From Dehalococcoidia bacterium UBA1328 (GTDB lineage: Bacteria; Chloroflexota; Dehalococcoidia; Lucifugimonadales; Lucifugimonadaceae): a DNA stretch of 53,335 bases. The notes under the pieces were generated by a model, which saw only the letters and a list, made by a program, of their open reading frames with translations, did no database searches and was not told the origin of the DNA. The translations under genes were made by a program, and so were the position numbers. The stretch is from assembly GCA_002306815.1 (NCBI GenBank), contig DBTA01000061.1, positions 5,363 to 58,697 of the forward strand, read 5' to 3'. Within the stretch, counting starts at the first letter, position 1. Each line of letters opens with the position of its first letter. Of the stretch, positions 1 to 8,820 are shown in pieces.

Positions 1-614
1 CCCCCCCCCCGGCGAATATTGGGGAAAGTGAGAATTGTTCTCTCCGACCAGTGTGACTGCATTCGATAAAATTTTCGTCGGGAACGGTGATGTCTGGCTA
101 GCCGACGGTTACGGCAAGAACCTCTTACACCGATACGATTCAGAAGTCAATCATATCCTCTCAATTGATGTAAGTAAGGGTGTTGGAAGATTTGAATGCG
201 CGCACTCGCTTGGGATCGACACCAGATCTGGCAACACTGAATTGCCAGTCGCCGATTGGGCGAGTGATCGAGTTCAGATATTCGATATGGAAGTTGATTA
301 CATTTGCAGCATCGGTGCTTACTATTTTGATCGCCGGACCGTGTCCTTTTACTACGGATAAAACTTGCTGGTATGCCGACTCAAAGCGCGGGTGACTATC
401 GTCGGTCCAAATGACGAACTAATCTGATACCTCGGAGACAACACGACGGTTTGAGAGTAACAGGCTTGGCCAAATGAACCTGACGCGAGCGGCCCCGCAA
501 CGGTGAGGACTGTTCAACGGTCAACATGGCCTCACCGCTGACGATGACGGCAATATTTACGTTACTGAATGGCTTATTGGCAGACGGTACATAAAGCTGA
601 CGCTCGTTCACTGA
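1..614 (+). pseudogene. NHL-type beta-propeller protein, decayed and 5'-truncated
   Basis: The reading from base 11 (GEYWGK, then a TGA at 29-31) continues as FSPTSV...IFVGNGDVWLADGYGKNLLHRYDSE up to a stop at 359-361. The same protein resumes in another frame at about 362 (LKARVTIVGPNDELI, a stop, YLGDNTTV, more stops). It ends in a third frame with HGLTADDDGNIYVTEW and a stop at 612-614. The repeated pattern of G-D-V/I-W/Y-V followed by D-R-V-Q-I-F-D is typical of NHL/6-bladed propeller blades, as in secreted lyase-like proteins. Several stops and at least two frame changes make this a dead gene. The ten C residues at the window start may be an assembly artefact. The family call is by motif recognition; the pseudogene call is direct from the sequence. 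Confidence 0.75.
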
Positions 615-628
615 TCTAAACTTGTCGA

Positions 629-1012
629 ATGCCGACAGACCGTTCAGAACCTACGTTGCCAAATCTGATTTGCAACCAGGCTCCCATAGAAGAAATCCAA
701 TCGAGAATTGATCAGGTTTCAGATATCGATGAAGCCGACTTTAAGGGTTGGTCGGGACTTCACTGGGCTTTGGTTCGAGAGCTTCCCGAGGTCATAAAGC
801 TGCTCTTGGATTCGGGAGCCGACCCAAACTTACCGACCGGAGCGGGGCATATACCACTTAATATCGCAATTCGAAGCGGTCAGTTCGAATCTACACAGAT
901 GCTTTTGACCGCTGGAGCGGATTTTGACCGAGAAGATTCTGAGGGCAACACTCCTAAGGCATTGGCAGCGATTTGGCAATGCCGAAAAATCAGCAAGCTG
1001 TTCTCAGGGTAG
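629..1012 (+). CDS. small ankyrin-repeat protein
   Basis: This 127-residue protein carries about three ankyrin repeats, seen as G-W-S-G-L-H-W-A-L near residue 41, G-A-G-H-I-P-L-N-I-A near 73 and D-S-E-G-N-T-P-K-A-L near 106, with V-I-K-L-L-L-D-S-G-A-D-P-N between the first two. Ankyrin repeats mediate protein-protein contacts, and the partner cannot be told from the sequence. There is no signal peptide, so it is probably cytoplasmic. The ATG has no clear Shine-Dalgarno site. It starts 15 bases after the end of the NHL relic and converges on the TPP enzyme gene. The fold call is firm; the function is unknown. Confidence 0.75.
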   Translation: MPTDRSEPTLPNLICNQAPIEEIQSRIDQVSDIDEADFKGWSGLHWALVRELPEVIKLLLDSGADPNLPTGAGHIPLNIAIRSGQFESTQMLLTAGADFDREDSEGNTPKALAAIWQCRKISKLFSG

Positions 1013-1041
1013 TTGATCCCGGAGGTACTCCCGCGATCAAC
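1012..1041. terminator. hairpin between convergent genes
   Basis: GTTGATC at 1012-1018 pairs with GATCAAC at 1035-1041, and inside it GGAG (1021-1024) pairs with CTCC (1028-1031). It sits between the stops of the ankyrin gene and the TPP enzyme gene, where a bidirectional terminator is expected. There is no long T tract on either side, so it may only stall transcription or protect 3' ends. Confidence 0.4.
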
Positions 1042-1068
1042 CCTAGGCAAATCCCGGTACCAATCGAC

Positions 1069-2703
1069 CTAGCCGGCCCAGTCTCCGTAGATCGGGTATT
1101 GACTTGCAATGATCTCGATATACGCAGGCTTATCCTGTCGATTCTGCTCAAATGCGCGTTCAAGTGCAGTCGAAACTTCGCCTGGCTCTGTTACGCGCTC
1201 CGTGTGCCAGCCAATATTTTCAATAGCGGCAGTCATGTTGATTGCGTCAGATCCGAGAACATCGAATGTGTAAGGATCGTGACCCTCACCCCAGAAACCA
1301 GGACCATAGCCCGAGAACCCGCCATTGTTGATGTGAACAATCGTGATGCCAATTTTCAAACGGTTCAGCACTTCGAGGTTACCCAACATGTAACTCAGCG
1401 CAGCGTCGCCAATCACAGCTACGCACTGGCGACCTGGATGGGCGAGTTTTGCCGCTGTCACAGCCGGGAAGCTGTAGCCGAGGGATGAAACGTTGCCCCA
1501 TCCGAGAAATCCGCGTGGGATGAGCGTCTCGTAAGCCGTGCTCAGCTGGTCGCGTGTGTTTCCAGATTCGTGAGTTACAAACGAGTTATTCCTATCAAGC
1601 ACTTTCATAAGATCGCCGTAAACGCGGTAAGGGTTTATCGGCTTTGCTTCTGATTCCATCACTTCGTGATACTGAGCCATAGCCTCGGCTTTGATCTTTT
1701 TAACAGCGTGTGTTACATCAGGGCGAGACGAACCGTTCAGTGATGCAGTCAATGAATTCAGAGTGGCCCGAGCATCACCAATAACTGCGTGGTGTGTCGG
1801 ATACATCCTGTTCACGTCGTACTCATCGATATTGCACTGGATGATCTTCTTGTTGGTCGCATCGGGAATTCCGTGTCCAAATCTTCCAGGTGAAATGCTG
1901 GCACCTACCGCAAACACAAGATCTGCGTCGTTCATGAATTTCAGCACGTGATCGCCTCGAACACCGATCGACAGCGGGTGGTTTTCAGGAAAAACACCCT
2001 TAGCTTTCAGGGTGGTCACGACGGGCAGGTTTGCCTTTTCGGCGAATGCCTTCAGCTCTTCTGTTGCATTGGAGTACAACACCCCTTCGCCCACGAAGAG
2101 AATCGGAGATTTCGCGTCATTTAGTTCGTCTACCGCAATTTGGATATCTTCTGGGTCAGGAAGCGATTTCCAGCCTTTGGGTGATCGATAAAGATCGATA
2201 GTTTCATCGTAGGTTGCTGAGGCATTTGGGATTCCAAGTACTACCGGTCCGGGGCGACCCGTTCGAAGCATGGTGAATGCCCTACGCATGAATTCAGGAG
2301 TTCGTTCTGGTTTGTCGAGATAGCCGTACCACTTCGCGACTCCGCGCAAACTGGCGTCCTGGTCAAACCGGGTGTTTTGGGTCGATCCTGCAGGCACGGC
2401 ATCGACTATGCACAGAACCGGAGAGTTGTCCTCGTATGCCTGTGCGATTCCGGAGTAGGCAACCTGTTCACCTGCCGCGTTCACACCACCTGAGAAAGTA
2501 GAGACTCCGATTTTGTCACCGTTGTTAATTCTTGAATAGGCATCTGCGACGCTCACGGCATAACGGTCGTCTCGCATCATCAACAGTTTTAAACCTTCGC
2601 GGCCAAAGGCGTTGTTCACCTTGCTGACAGGGAAAGTCGACACCCACTGCACGTTCTCTTGTAACAATATTCGTGCAATGCCAGTTGCAACGTCGATGGT
2701 CAT
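1069..2703 (-). CDS. acetolactate-synthase-like TPP-dependent enzyme
   Basis: This 544-residue protein has the three-domain layout of the acetolactate synthase/pyruvate decarboxylase superfamily: an N-terminal Pyr domain, a central domain (residues about 190-320) and a C-terminal TPP-binding domain. The TPP motif is visible as G-D-A near residue 433, followed about 26 residues later by N-N. The N-terminal position that normally holds the catalytic glutamate (R-H-E in acetolactate synthases) reads M-R-D-D, so the glutamate appears to be aspartate, and the usual G-x-P-G-G is replaced by F-P-V-S. The substrate is therefore uncertain; a 2-oxoacid lyase or decarboxylase is likely. ATG start with GGAG eight bases upstream. 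It is a single gene and not obviously part of an operon. Confidence 0.8.
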   Translation of the reverse strand: MTIDVATGIARILLQENVQWVSTFPVSKVNNAFGREGLKLLMMRDDRYAVSVADAYSRINNGDKIGVSTFSGGVNAAGEQVAYSGIAQAYEDNSPVLCIVDAVPAGSTQNTRFDQDASLRGVAKWYGYLDKPERTPEFMRRAFTMLRTGRPGPVVLGIPNASATYDETIDLYRSPKGWKSLPDPEDIQIAVDELNDAKSPILFVGEGVLYSNATEELKAFAEKANLPVVTTLKAKGVFPENHPLSIGVRGDHVLKFMNDADLVFAVGASISPGRFGHGIPDATNKKIIQCNIDEYDVNRMYPTHHAVIGDARATLNSLTASLNGSSRPDVTHAVKKIKAEAMAQYHEVMESEAKPINPYRVYGDLMKVLDRNNSFVTHESGNTRDQLSTAYETLIPRGFLGWGNVSSLGYSFPAVTAAKLAHPGRQCVAVIGDAALSYMLGNLEVLNRLKIGITIVHINNGGFSGYGPGFWGEGHDPYTFDVLGSDAINMTAAIENIGWHTERVTEPGEVSTALERAFEQNRQDKPAYIEIIASQYPIYGDWAG

Positions 2704-3017
2704 ACGGTTTGCTCCGTGCTGGTTCCTAAATCCGTAAACGACAGCGAAATTATCCCGTCTGCCGCATCTGGCGGGATTGTATGCCCTAATTTGACAAACT
2801 GCACAGCAAAGTCGTGAAGATTACCGAAGAATAGTTTGATGAAGCCAGAAATACATCCGGTGATTTTTCAACCATGCCACCAGTCCTTTAATACTCTGCA
2901 CCGCACACATATTTCCGCGCCGTTTCCTGAACTTCCCTCAACATATCTAATGAGTAATCAGAGTGATTATTGCAGCTTCAATCAACGCTGTGCTAACTCA
3001 AACTTGCTTCCTACTTC
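2704..3017. other. intergenic region upstream of the TPP enzyme gene
   Basis: There is no convincing gene in these 314 bases. It should hold the minus-strand promoter of the TPP enzyme and the 3' end of the dnaE2 transcript. One hairpin is visible: CCCGTC (2754-2759) with GGCGGG (2770-2775), including one G-T pair and no T tract. The open frames here have no recognisable motifs. Confidence 0.4.
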
Positions 3018-6000
3018 CTAATCCCAATCTTTTGATTGGAATTGAGGGATTGTTTCCTTGATTGAGACGATGTTTTCCACAACTATGTTTATAGTGCCAT
3101 CCCGACGTGAGACCATGCCTGTTGCCATCAGTAAAGACTCTTTGATCTCCAACTTGAAACGCTCGTATATTGCCGACCACAAGACAAGTGGTGAGTGCCC
3201 TAATTCATCCTCAAGAGTTATGAAGACCGATTTGCCGTTGGGCTTCTGACGTCGAATTACAAGCCCTGCAACTGAGATTCTATCGCCATTGGCATAGTTC
3301 CTAACCTCCTCACTGTGAATCACGTTCTTAGGTAGGAGGGGGCGAATCTTTTGCATAAGGTGTCCTTGCGGATACACACCGGTTGAAATGTACTCGCCAA
3401 TCATCCGATCCCAATCCGATTCTTCATATAGAGCAACCATGTCCTGTTCGACCGGCATGTCAAATGTCAGTTGGCGCGATCCGTCTTTCTTTTCGCCACG
3501 CGGTCGATACCGTAATCCTGATTCCCACCTCAAATGTCTGCGATTGGCAACTGTTGAAGGATCACGATACGGATCGGCAATTTCATCGAATCGATCAAGT
3601 GCACCCGCATTTGAAAGAAGGTCCAAAATCTCCTGCTGTACACCGGTTCTAGACATGAAACTGGCGAGTGAAACGAACTCTCCTCCTGCTTCACGTTCGG
3701 CTATTACAGGAACCGCTGTTGCGGTGTTGAGCTTTGCCACATGAGTTAGTCCCATACGCAATGCACCGTTTTCGATGACTGCCTTTTCCCCGCTCAAGTT
3801 TACATCGGGGTTTAGCACTGTCACTCCGTGTCGAACAGCATCCTCTTTTAGCGTTTCGAGGTTGTAAAACCCCATTGGTTGGTTGTTGAAGAGACCGACA
3901 AAGAATTCGAGCGACCAGTAGTGCTTGAGCCACGACATTTGGTAGGCGGTTACGCCAAAGGCAAAGGCGTGCGCTTCAGGAAACTGGTACATGCCATGGA
4001 ACTTTCCGAACACTTTTTCGGCAGCATCAACAAGCACACCTTTTGATAGTGCTCCAGCTATAAATTTTTCCTTCCAGTGGGCAATGTGGCGATCATTGTT
4101 TCGACGGGTGAATGCCCGGCGCATCTGGTCGCCCTCAATGGCACTCATGCCGGCAACATGTATTGCCAGTTCTACGAGTTGATCCTGGTAAAGAGGTACT
4201 CCGTACGTTCGACCCAGCGCTGGCTCTTCAAGTGGGTGGTCGAACTGCCAGTCAGGGTCTTTGCCCATGTGCCTTCGGATGAGCAGGGTCACGCCCTCGT
4301 TCACTCCAACACCGGGACGAACAGCGCTAACTTCCCATGCCATTTCGGTTAAATTGCGCGGGCGCAACCGCGTGACAGTTTGGATTTGCGCTGCCGATTC
4401 GATCTGGAAAACACCAATGGTGTCGGCGTTGTGAATGTCGGCGTATACCGCTTGATCTTCGAAATTGATGCGCGAAATGTCAACTCGTTTTTCGGTTTGC
4501 TTTCGGATGAGCTCCAGTGCTTCGGTAAGTTGAGAAAGCGCCCCTAGTGCAAGGAAGTCGATCTTCACAAAACCGGCGTCTTTAGCAGCATTTTTGTCCC
4601 ACTGGCAAATGTATCGACCGTCAATGGCACTTCGTTGCAGAGGCACGGTTTCCGAGAGAGGGCGGGCGGAAAGTATCATCCCGCCAGGGTGTTGTGCGAG
4701 GTATTTCGGGAAGTGATTTAGTTGCTGTACGAGCTCAATGAGCATTTGCCAGACGGGCGCATCGATCCGATCCCGAAACTCCGGTAGTTCTGCCATGCTC
4801 TTTGCCAGTACAGGGATTGAATTGTGAACATCGAGCCTCTTGTTTAGTCTTCCCAGATCTTCTTCCGCAATACCTAAAGCCTTGCCAAGATCGCGCACTG
4901 CACCACGGGTTCGATAAGTCGAGATCATTCCAGTGAGCACGGCGCGCTCGTATCCCCAGCGTTCGTGAATACGCAGGATCAATTTCTCGCGAATTTCGCG
5001 TGGGAAGTCGAGATCAATATCGGGTGGCGCCCGTTTTTCGCCTTCCATGGTGTCCGGTAGAAAACGATCGAGTCGAAGTTTGAACTTCAACGGGTCAATG
5101 TGCGATAGACCGGTGAGGTATCCGATTAGCAGAGCTACTGATGATCCGCGACCTCGCCCAGGCGGATGCTCTTCGATGGGTAATCCGGGCTCCACCAATC
5201 CAAGGTCTTCTTGCACCTCGCGCGCTATGCGGATGATGTCGTAGTACTGGAGCATGAAACCAATCAGACCGTGTTTCTCGAGAAGATCGAACTCCTGGTC
5301 GAGTCGAGCCGTGGCTTCCGGCGTGAGACTGCCATAACGACGTACTGCTGCCTCTTCACAAATCTGTCTCAAGTAGCTCGATTCGGTGTGTCCGGGCGGG
5401 AGGAAATCGTAGGAAGGAAAGTCATAAATGGCATCAGATGTGAGATCGAAATCACATCGGTCAGCGATCTTTACAGTGTTGGTGATTGCTTCTGGGTGTT
5501 CACTGAAAAGCAGGCTCATCTCATCGGGTGATTTAAGGAAAAACTGGTCGTTAGGTCGACGTTCCCGGTGACTTGACTCGAGCGATTTATTGTGTTGGAT
5601 TGCGACGAGCGCGTCGTTTAGACGGTGTCGCTCTCGCATGTGGTAGTGGACGTTGTTGGTTGCGGCAGTACCAATGTTCAAGTCTTTGGCAATTGCTGCC
5701 ATATGGCGGTTTCGCTGCACATCACCCATGACGAGGTTTTGTTGTAGTTCGAGGAAGAAATTGTCTCTGCCGAAAATCTCGATGTACTTGCTCGCTGCGT
5801 TATAGGCTGTGTCGATATCCTCCGTCGTTACAAGTTTCGAGATTTCTCCGCGTCGGCAGCCGGAAAGACAAATGACTCCTTCGGCGTGATTGGCAAGAAG
5901 CTTCGGATCGAGATGCGGGTCGTTTCTTTCTTCGGCGTCGACGTGTGATCGGGTGGTAAGTAGCGAGATGTTTTTGTAGCCAGTTGCTGTTTCGGCAAGC

Positions 6001-6614
6001 AGCGTTATATGCGGACGTTCACCTGATTCGTATTGAGTGTCGACTGGGTCATTGAGACCTCGTGCTAGTGTTAGCTCAATGCCAATGATTGGCTTTATTC
6101 CTATCTCTTTTGCTGCCTGGGCAAACTCCATTGCGCCGCTGACGTTGTCGTGATCTGTAATTGCTAGGGCGTCTAGCCCAAGCTGCTTCGCAGTTAAAAG
6201 TAAATCCCAGGATTCAGAAGCTCCTTCTTGGAACGAATAGTTGCTGTGCGAATGTAGCTCGGCGTACTGGTGTGTTGTGTGCGCCGTACTGGTAATGGCG
6301 ATTACTGGATGTGACTCAGGCTCTCTCAGTTGATCTATCTGTTCGTTCTGTATGGCATATTTGATTCCACGCCCACCGCTTATCCAACCTGCGTATGCTG
6401 GGTCGTCTCTGCGATCTACTTCCTCTTGAATTTCAGGCTTTACTGCGACTCTTTTGCGACGCGATTTTCTTTCCCATATTGGAACGATCGGGTTCTTTTC
6501 ATCGGTTTGCTTTCCCGTTGAACCTATGACTTTTTTGGCAGGCAAGACCTTTTCTATTTCTGAGAAGTGATCCATGTGTCGTTGGTGATTTGTCTGGTAC
6601 GTGCACGTGAGCAA
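3018..6614 (-). CDS. dnaE2: error-prone DNA polymerase III alpha subunit (DnaE2/ImuC)
   Basis: The 1198-residue protein is a C-family DNA polymerase. The PHP domain starts near residue 117 (Y-A-E-L-H-S-H-S-N-Y-S-F) with I-T-D-H-D downstream. The polymerase core includes G-R-G-R-G-S-S near 495 and the catalytic aspartate block P-D-I-D-L-D-F-P near 540. The opening H-S-H-S-N-Y-S-F and the neighbourhood with imuB point to DnaE2, the mutasome polymerase that performs lesion bypass with ImuB, rather than replicative DnaE1. About 115 residues precede the PHP domain, which is longer than usual and rich in K/R/E; an internal start (for example the ATG at codon 14) is possible. It is last in the minus-strand cassette imuB, DUF6504-like gene, dnaE2, 54 bases after the previous gene, and presumably shares the LexA-type promoter at 8.6 kb. 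Confidence 0.9.
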   Translation of the reverse strand: MLTCTYQTNHQRHMDHFSEIEKVLPAKKVIGSTGKQTDEKNPIVPIWERKSRRKRVAVKPEIQEEVDRRDDPAYAGWISGGRGIKYAIQNEQIDQLREPESHPVIAITSTAHTTHQYAELHSHSNYSFQEGASESWDLLLTAKQLGLDALAITDHDNVSGAMEFAQAAKEIGIKPIIGIELTLARGLNDPVDTQYESGERPHITLLAETATGYKNISLLTTRSHVDAEERNDPHLDPKLLANHAEGVICLSGCRRGEISKLVTTEDIDTAYNAASKYIEIFGRDNFFLELQQNLVMGDVQRNRHMAAIAKDLNIGTAATNNVHYHMRERHRLNDALVAIQHNKSLESSHRERRPNDQFFLKSPDEMSLLFSEHPEAITNTVKIADRCDFDLTSDAIYDFPSYDFLPPGHTESSYLRQICEEAAVRRYGSLTPEATARLDQEFDLLEKHGLIGFMLQYYDIIRIAREVQEDLGLVEPGLPIEEHPPGRGRGSSVALLIGYLTGLSHIDPLKFKLRLDRFLPDTMEGEKRAPPDIDLDFPREIREKLILRIHERWGYERAVLTGMISTYRTRGAVRDLGKALGIAEEDLGRLNKRLDVHNSIPVLAKSMAELPEFRDRIDAPVWQMLIELVQQLNHFPKYLAQHPGGMILSARPLSETVPLQRSAIDGRYICQWDKNAAKDAGFVKIDFLALGALSQLTEALELIRKQTEKRVDISRINFEDQAVYADIHNADTIGVFQIESAAQIQTVTRLRPRNLTEMAWEVSAVRPGVGVNEGVTLLIRRHMGKDPDWQFDHPLEEPALGRTYGVPLYQDQLVELAIHVAGMSAIEGDQMRRAFTRRNNDRHIAHWKEKFIAGALSKGVLVDAAEKVFGKFHGMYQFPEAHAFAFGVTAYQMSWLKHYWSLEFFVGLFNNQPMGFYNLETLKEDAVRHGVTVLNPDVNLSGEKAVIENGALRMGLTHVAKLNTATAVPVIAEREAGGEFVSLASFMSRTGVQQEILDLLSNAGALDRFDEIADPYRDPSTVANRRHLRWESGLRYRPRGEKKDGSRQLTFDMPVEQDMVALYEESDWDRMIGEYISTGVYPQGHLMQKIRPLLPKNVIHSEEVRNYANGDRISVAGLVIRRQKPNGKSVFITLEDELGHSPLVLWSAIYERFKLEIKESLLMATGMVSRRDGTINIVVENIVSIKETIPQFQSKDWD

Positions 6615-6668
6615 GAAAAGGGATAATCATCACTCTTAATACTCACCTTGTTCTGGGCTGGTAAATGC

Positions 6669-7028
6669 CTAACCGGCCTGCCTATACCAGTCATTTGTTG
6701 TGAGGTCGAGGTAAACGGTTAACTGCTGACCGCTACCAAGACGAATCACGTAGTAAAGCCGGGCGATCTCCTTGTCAGGCCCTCTCCACCACTCGTCATT
6801 CACCTTCCAAAGATTTTCGATCTCAACAACTGTCATCCACTTACCGTCGGTGAGTAAGGGGACGTTAGGGTGTGGGGCTCTGCGACGTAATGCTCGACGG
6901 GCAGATGGTGAGTCGATTGCTGGTGGGACTTGGACTGCAATCGGATTGCCCTGAGAATCGGTACGTACATGAACTATTCGAGGCACATTCAGCGGTTTGA
7001 TTGAGGATTTTTTGTCTGAACTAGCCAA
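6669..7028 (-). CDS. DUF6504-like small protein of the mutagenesis cassette
   Basis: This 119-residue protein has a C-terminal block with V-N-D-E-W-W-R, A-R-L-Y-Y-V-I-R-L and L-T-V-Y-L-D-L-T-T-N-D-W-Y-R. I recognise this as the DUF6504-type module that accompanies ImuB/DnaE2 genes in Actinobacteria and Chloroflexota; that is recall, not a search result. The N-terminal half is basic and proline-rich. The start overlaps the end of imuB by eight bases, so the two are probably translationally coupled. The biochemical role is not known; co-location suggests an accessory factor in error-prone repair. No ImuA/RecA-like gene is present in the cassette. Confidence 0.7.
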   Translation of the reverse strand: MASSDKKSSIKPLNVPRIVHVRTDSQGNPIAVQVPPAIDSPSARRALRRRAPHPNVPLLTDGKWMTVVEIENLWKVNDEWWRGPDKEIARLYYVIRLGSGQQLTVYLDLTTNDWYRQAG

Positions 7029-8421
7029 CTTTTTCTACCTCTGATGAATCGGAACCGGCACTCATTTGAACTAGTGCATACCGGCGTTCAGGGATCCTCG
7101 ACCATGGTTCCAGCTCTTTGACTTGGTAAATGGGCGGTGCTATTCGAAGTCGGGAGCGGAGCTGGCTGATCGTTTCCTGTAGATCTGTGTCTCGCTTTAC
7201 TTCTTTCCACATCGACTCTTGCCGCCCGGCTTCTCCAGTGATTCCCGAAAGCGTCAAGCGTATGTCTTCGAGTGGCCCCGGAATATCGACAATATCTAGC
7301 TTTGACTTTATTGCGAATAAAGCCTGGTTCTTGTTGCCAGCAGGATCTTTGAACGCAACTCGCATGGTCCAAGGAGCGTGCTGAAAAACCTGCGACTGAA
7401 TACTCGCCTGACGAGCAAAGCGCCGGGCAAGCTGTGAACGTCCATAAGCTCGTCCAAGCAAGCTTTCGATGGCCGGAACAATGGTTGCCATGCTTGCCGT
7501 GGGATCGGGAAAATCTAGATGCTCCGAAACCCCGAGCACACTGCGTTTCGGCAATAAAGGACGGTTGTCGATACCTTTTGCCAGCTCCCATGCAGTGCCG
7601 CCAATTTTCCCAAACTGCGCTTCCATTGGTCCCCTGGGAATATTGGCAATGTGCCCAATCGTCGTTAAGCCGAAAGCGTGGAGCCGTTTTATAAGTTGAT
7701 AAGGGATAGGAAGCGAATCGACAGGGAACTTATCTAGGAATCGCCCCGGCTCACCGGTAACTTTTCGACCACTGTTCGATCTACTTAAAAGAGAAGCGGC
7801 ATAAGCTACCCACTTGTTGTCGCCAACGCCGATTCGAAGGTCAAAGCCATCAACAGCCCCGGCAAGAAGGCGAACAATCTGAGCATCGTTTCCGTAGAGA
7901 CCTTCAAGACCCCAAATACCTACGTAAGCGAGACCTGGTGATGCGGCTTCAATATCTGGAACCAGCCGCTCAAGATTTTCGATGATTTCATCGAACACAA
8001 GGGCATAAAGCGGGGTGTCGGCTTCAATCACCAAAACTCTTCGATGGCGCGCTGCGGCTTCCGCGAGCGGCATGCCCGGCATTACGTCAGTTAGATCAGG
8101 CGAGGCAGCAAGAACGACACGAGCAGACAGGGAATTGTCGGTTTTTGAATTTGCGCTTGATCCCGGCGGCATGCTCATCATGTCTTCTGCTAGATCGAGT
8201 GTTTTGCCAACGACAATTGCGGAATGCTCAGCAAGTTCAGGTTTTCTCATGATCTCGACCTGCCAGGGGAAGTTTGGAATTCGCAGGCAGGCGATCGACT
8301 TGACCGGCTTAGTTATTTTTCGTCCTGTCGTTGATGATTTTGGATCTTCTGTTCGAGAGGCGCGCTGAGGTCGCCTGGTAGTTGATGCGAGCTTGCTAAC
8401 TTGTGGTGGTGTACGTCTCAT
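7021..8421 (-). CDS. imuB: Y-family DNA polymerase homologue, ImuB-like
   Basis: The 466-residue protein aligns by eye with Y-family polymerases: A-C-L-R-I-P-N-F-P near residue 43, the Y-V-G-I-W-G-L-E-G-L-Y-G block near 167-178 and a little-finger-like region from about 300. The acidic residues of the polymerase catalytic site (D in the first motif, D-E in the third) are not present at the expected places, as in ImuB, which acts as an adaptor joining DnaE2 to the sliding clamp rather than as a polymerase. A basic N-terminal tail of about 40 residues precedes the core. First gene of the cassette. The ATG has no clear Shine-Dalgarno site and the leader is about 150 bases long. Confidence 0.85.
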   Translation of the reverse strand: MRRTPPQVSKLASTTRRPQRASRTEDPKSSTTGRKITKPVKSIACLRIPNFPWQVEIMRKPELAEHSAIVVGKTLDLAEDMMSMPPGSSANSKTDNSLSARVVLAASPDLTDVMPGMPLAEAAARHRRVLVIEADTPLYALVFDEIIENLERLVPDIEAASPGLAYVGIWGLEGLYGNDAQIVRLLAGAVDGFDLRIGVGDNKWVAYAASLLSRSNSGRKVTGEPGRFLDKFPVDSLPIPYQLIKRLHAFGLTTIGHIANIPRGPMEAQFGKIGGTAWELAKGIDNRPLLPKRSVLGVSEHLDFPDPTASMATIVPAIESLLGRAYGRSQLARRFARQASIQSQVFQHAPWTMRVAFKDPAGNKNQALFAIKSKLDIVDIPGPLEDIRLTLSGITGEAGRQESMWKEVKRDTDLQETISQLRSRLRIAPPIYQVKELEPWSRIPERRYALVQMSAGSDSSEVEKVG

Positions 8422-8578
8422 TTATGGCGCGTTGAGTAATGGTGTGTCGTGTTAAAAAATCAATCAGCGCCAGCTGCAAAATCGACGCTGTAAGTGAGAA
8501 GAGCTGGGTCGCCTGTTACACCATTTGGCATGGTCTCCAACCTGTGTGTCTGAGAGCCATTTACCAGATGGTAGACTA

Positions 8579-8606
8579 ATAATAGAACAAGTGTTCTGAA
8601 AAGCAA
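8579..8606 (-). promoter_or_regulatory. SOS promoter with LexA-type operator upstream of imuB
   Basis: On the minus strand a -35-like TTGCTT (8606-8601) and a -10-like TATTAT (8584-8579) are separated by 16 bases. Inside this spacer lies AGAACAAGTGTTCT (8584-8597), a perfect inverted repeat that fits the gram-positive LexA consensus GAAC-N4-GTTC. A repressor bound there would cover both promoter elements. The operator lies about 163 bases upstream of the imuB start. Confidence 0.75.
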
Positions 8607-8676
8607 TAATTGCTGTCACGCAATTCAAAAACATGGTGCGCTACGGCGAAAAAGTGTTTGATTTGCAGCGAAATCA

Positions 8677-8710
8677 ACTTAAAGCAAAGATCCGAGCTAG
8701 TGCTCGGGTC
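8677..8710 (-). terminator. terminator-like hairpin after the 27-codon ORF
   Basis: GACCCGAGC and GCTCGGATC (8710-8702 and 8697-8689, read on the minus strand) form a nine-pair stem with one G-T pair and a four-base loop. It is followed on the minus strand by TTTGCTTT. It lies 27 bases after the stop of the short ORF at 8737-8820 and upstream of the SOS promoter, so it would insulate the two transcripts. Confidence 0.55.
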
Positions 8711-8736
8711 GTGCTTGGGAAGTCAGCTGTTTGTGA

Positions 8737-8820
8737 TCAGCGGGTCTCGCGCGAGTGAATCAGAATCGCAGCAACAGCGGAGGCCGCAACAGCACCTACT
8801 ATGAATTTTTTCATTTCCAT
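8737..8820 (-). CDS. 27-residue single-span membrane peptide
   Basis: The ORF reads M-E-M-K-K-F, then an alanine/valine/isoleucine-rich helix of about 17 residues, then H-S-R-E-T-R and stop. A strong Shine-Dalgarno GGAGGG lies eight bases before the ATG, and a terminator-like hairpin follows the stop. The hydrophobic stretch after two lysines looks like one short membrane helix with basic residues at both ends. The function is unknown; small single-span peptides often bind and tune larger membrane proteins. It is too short for ordinary ORF calling. The ribosome site and terminator are the main support. Confidence 0.6.
   Translation of the reverse strand: MEMKKFIVGAVAASAVAAILIHSRETR

Noticed and set aside
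8610..8804. 64-codon plus-strand frame
   Set aside because: Runs antisense through the SOS promoter and the better supported 27-codon minus-strand gene.
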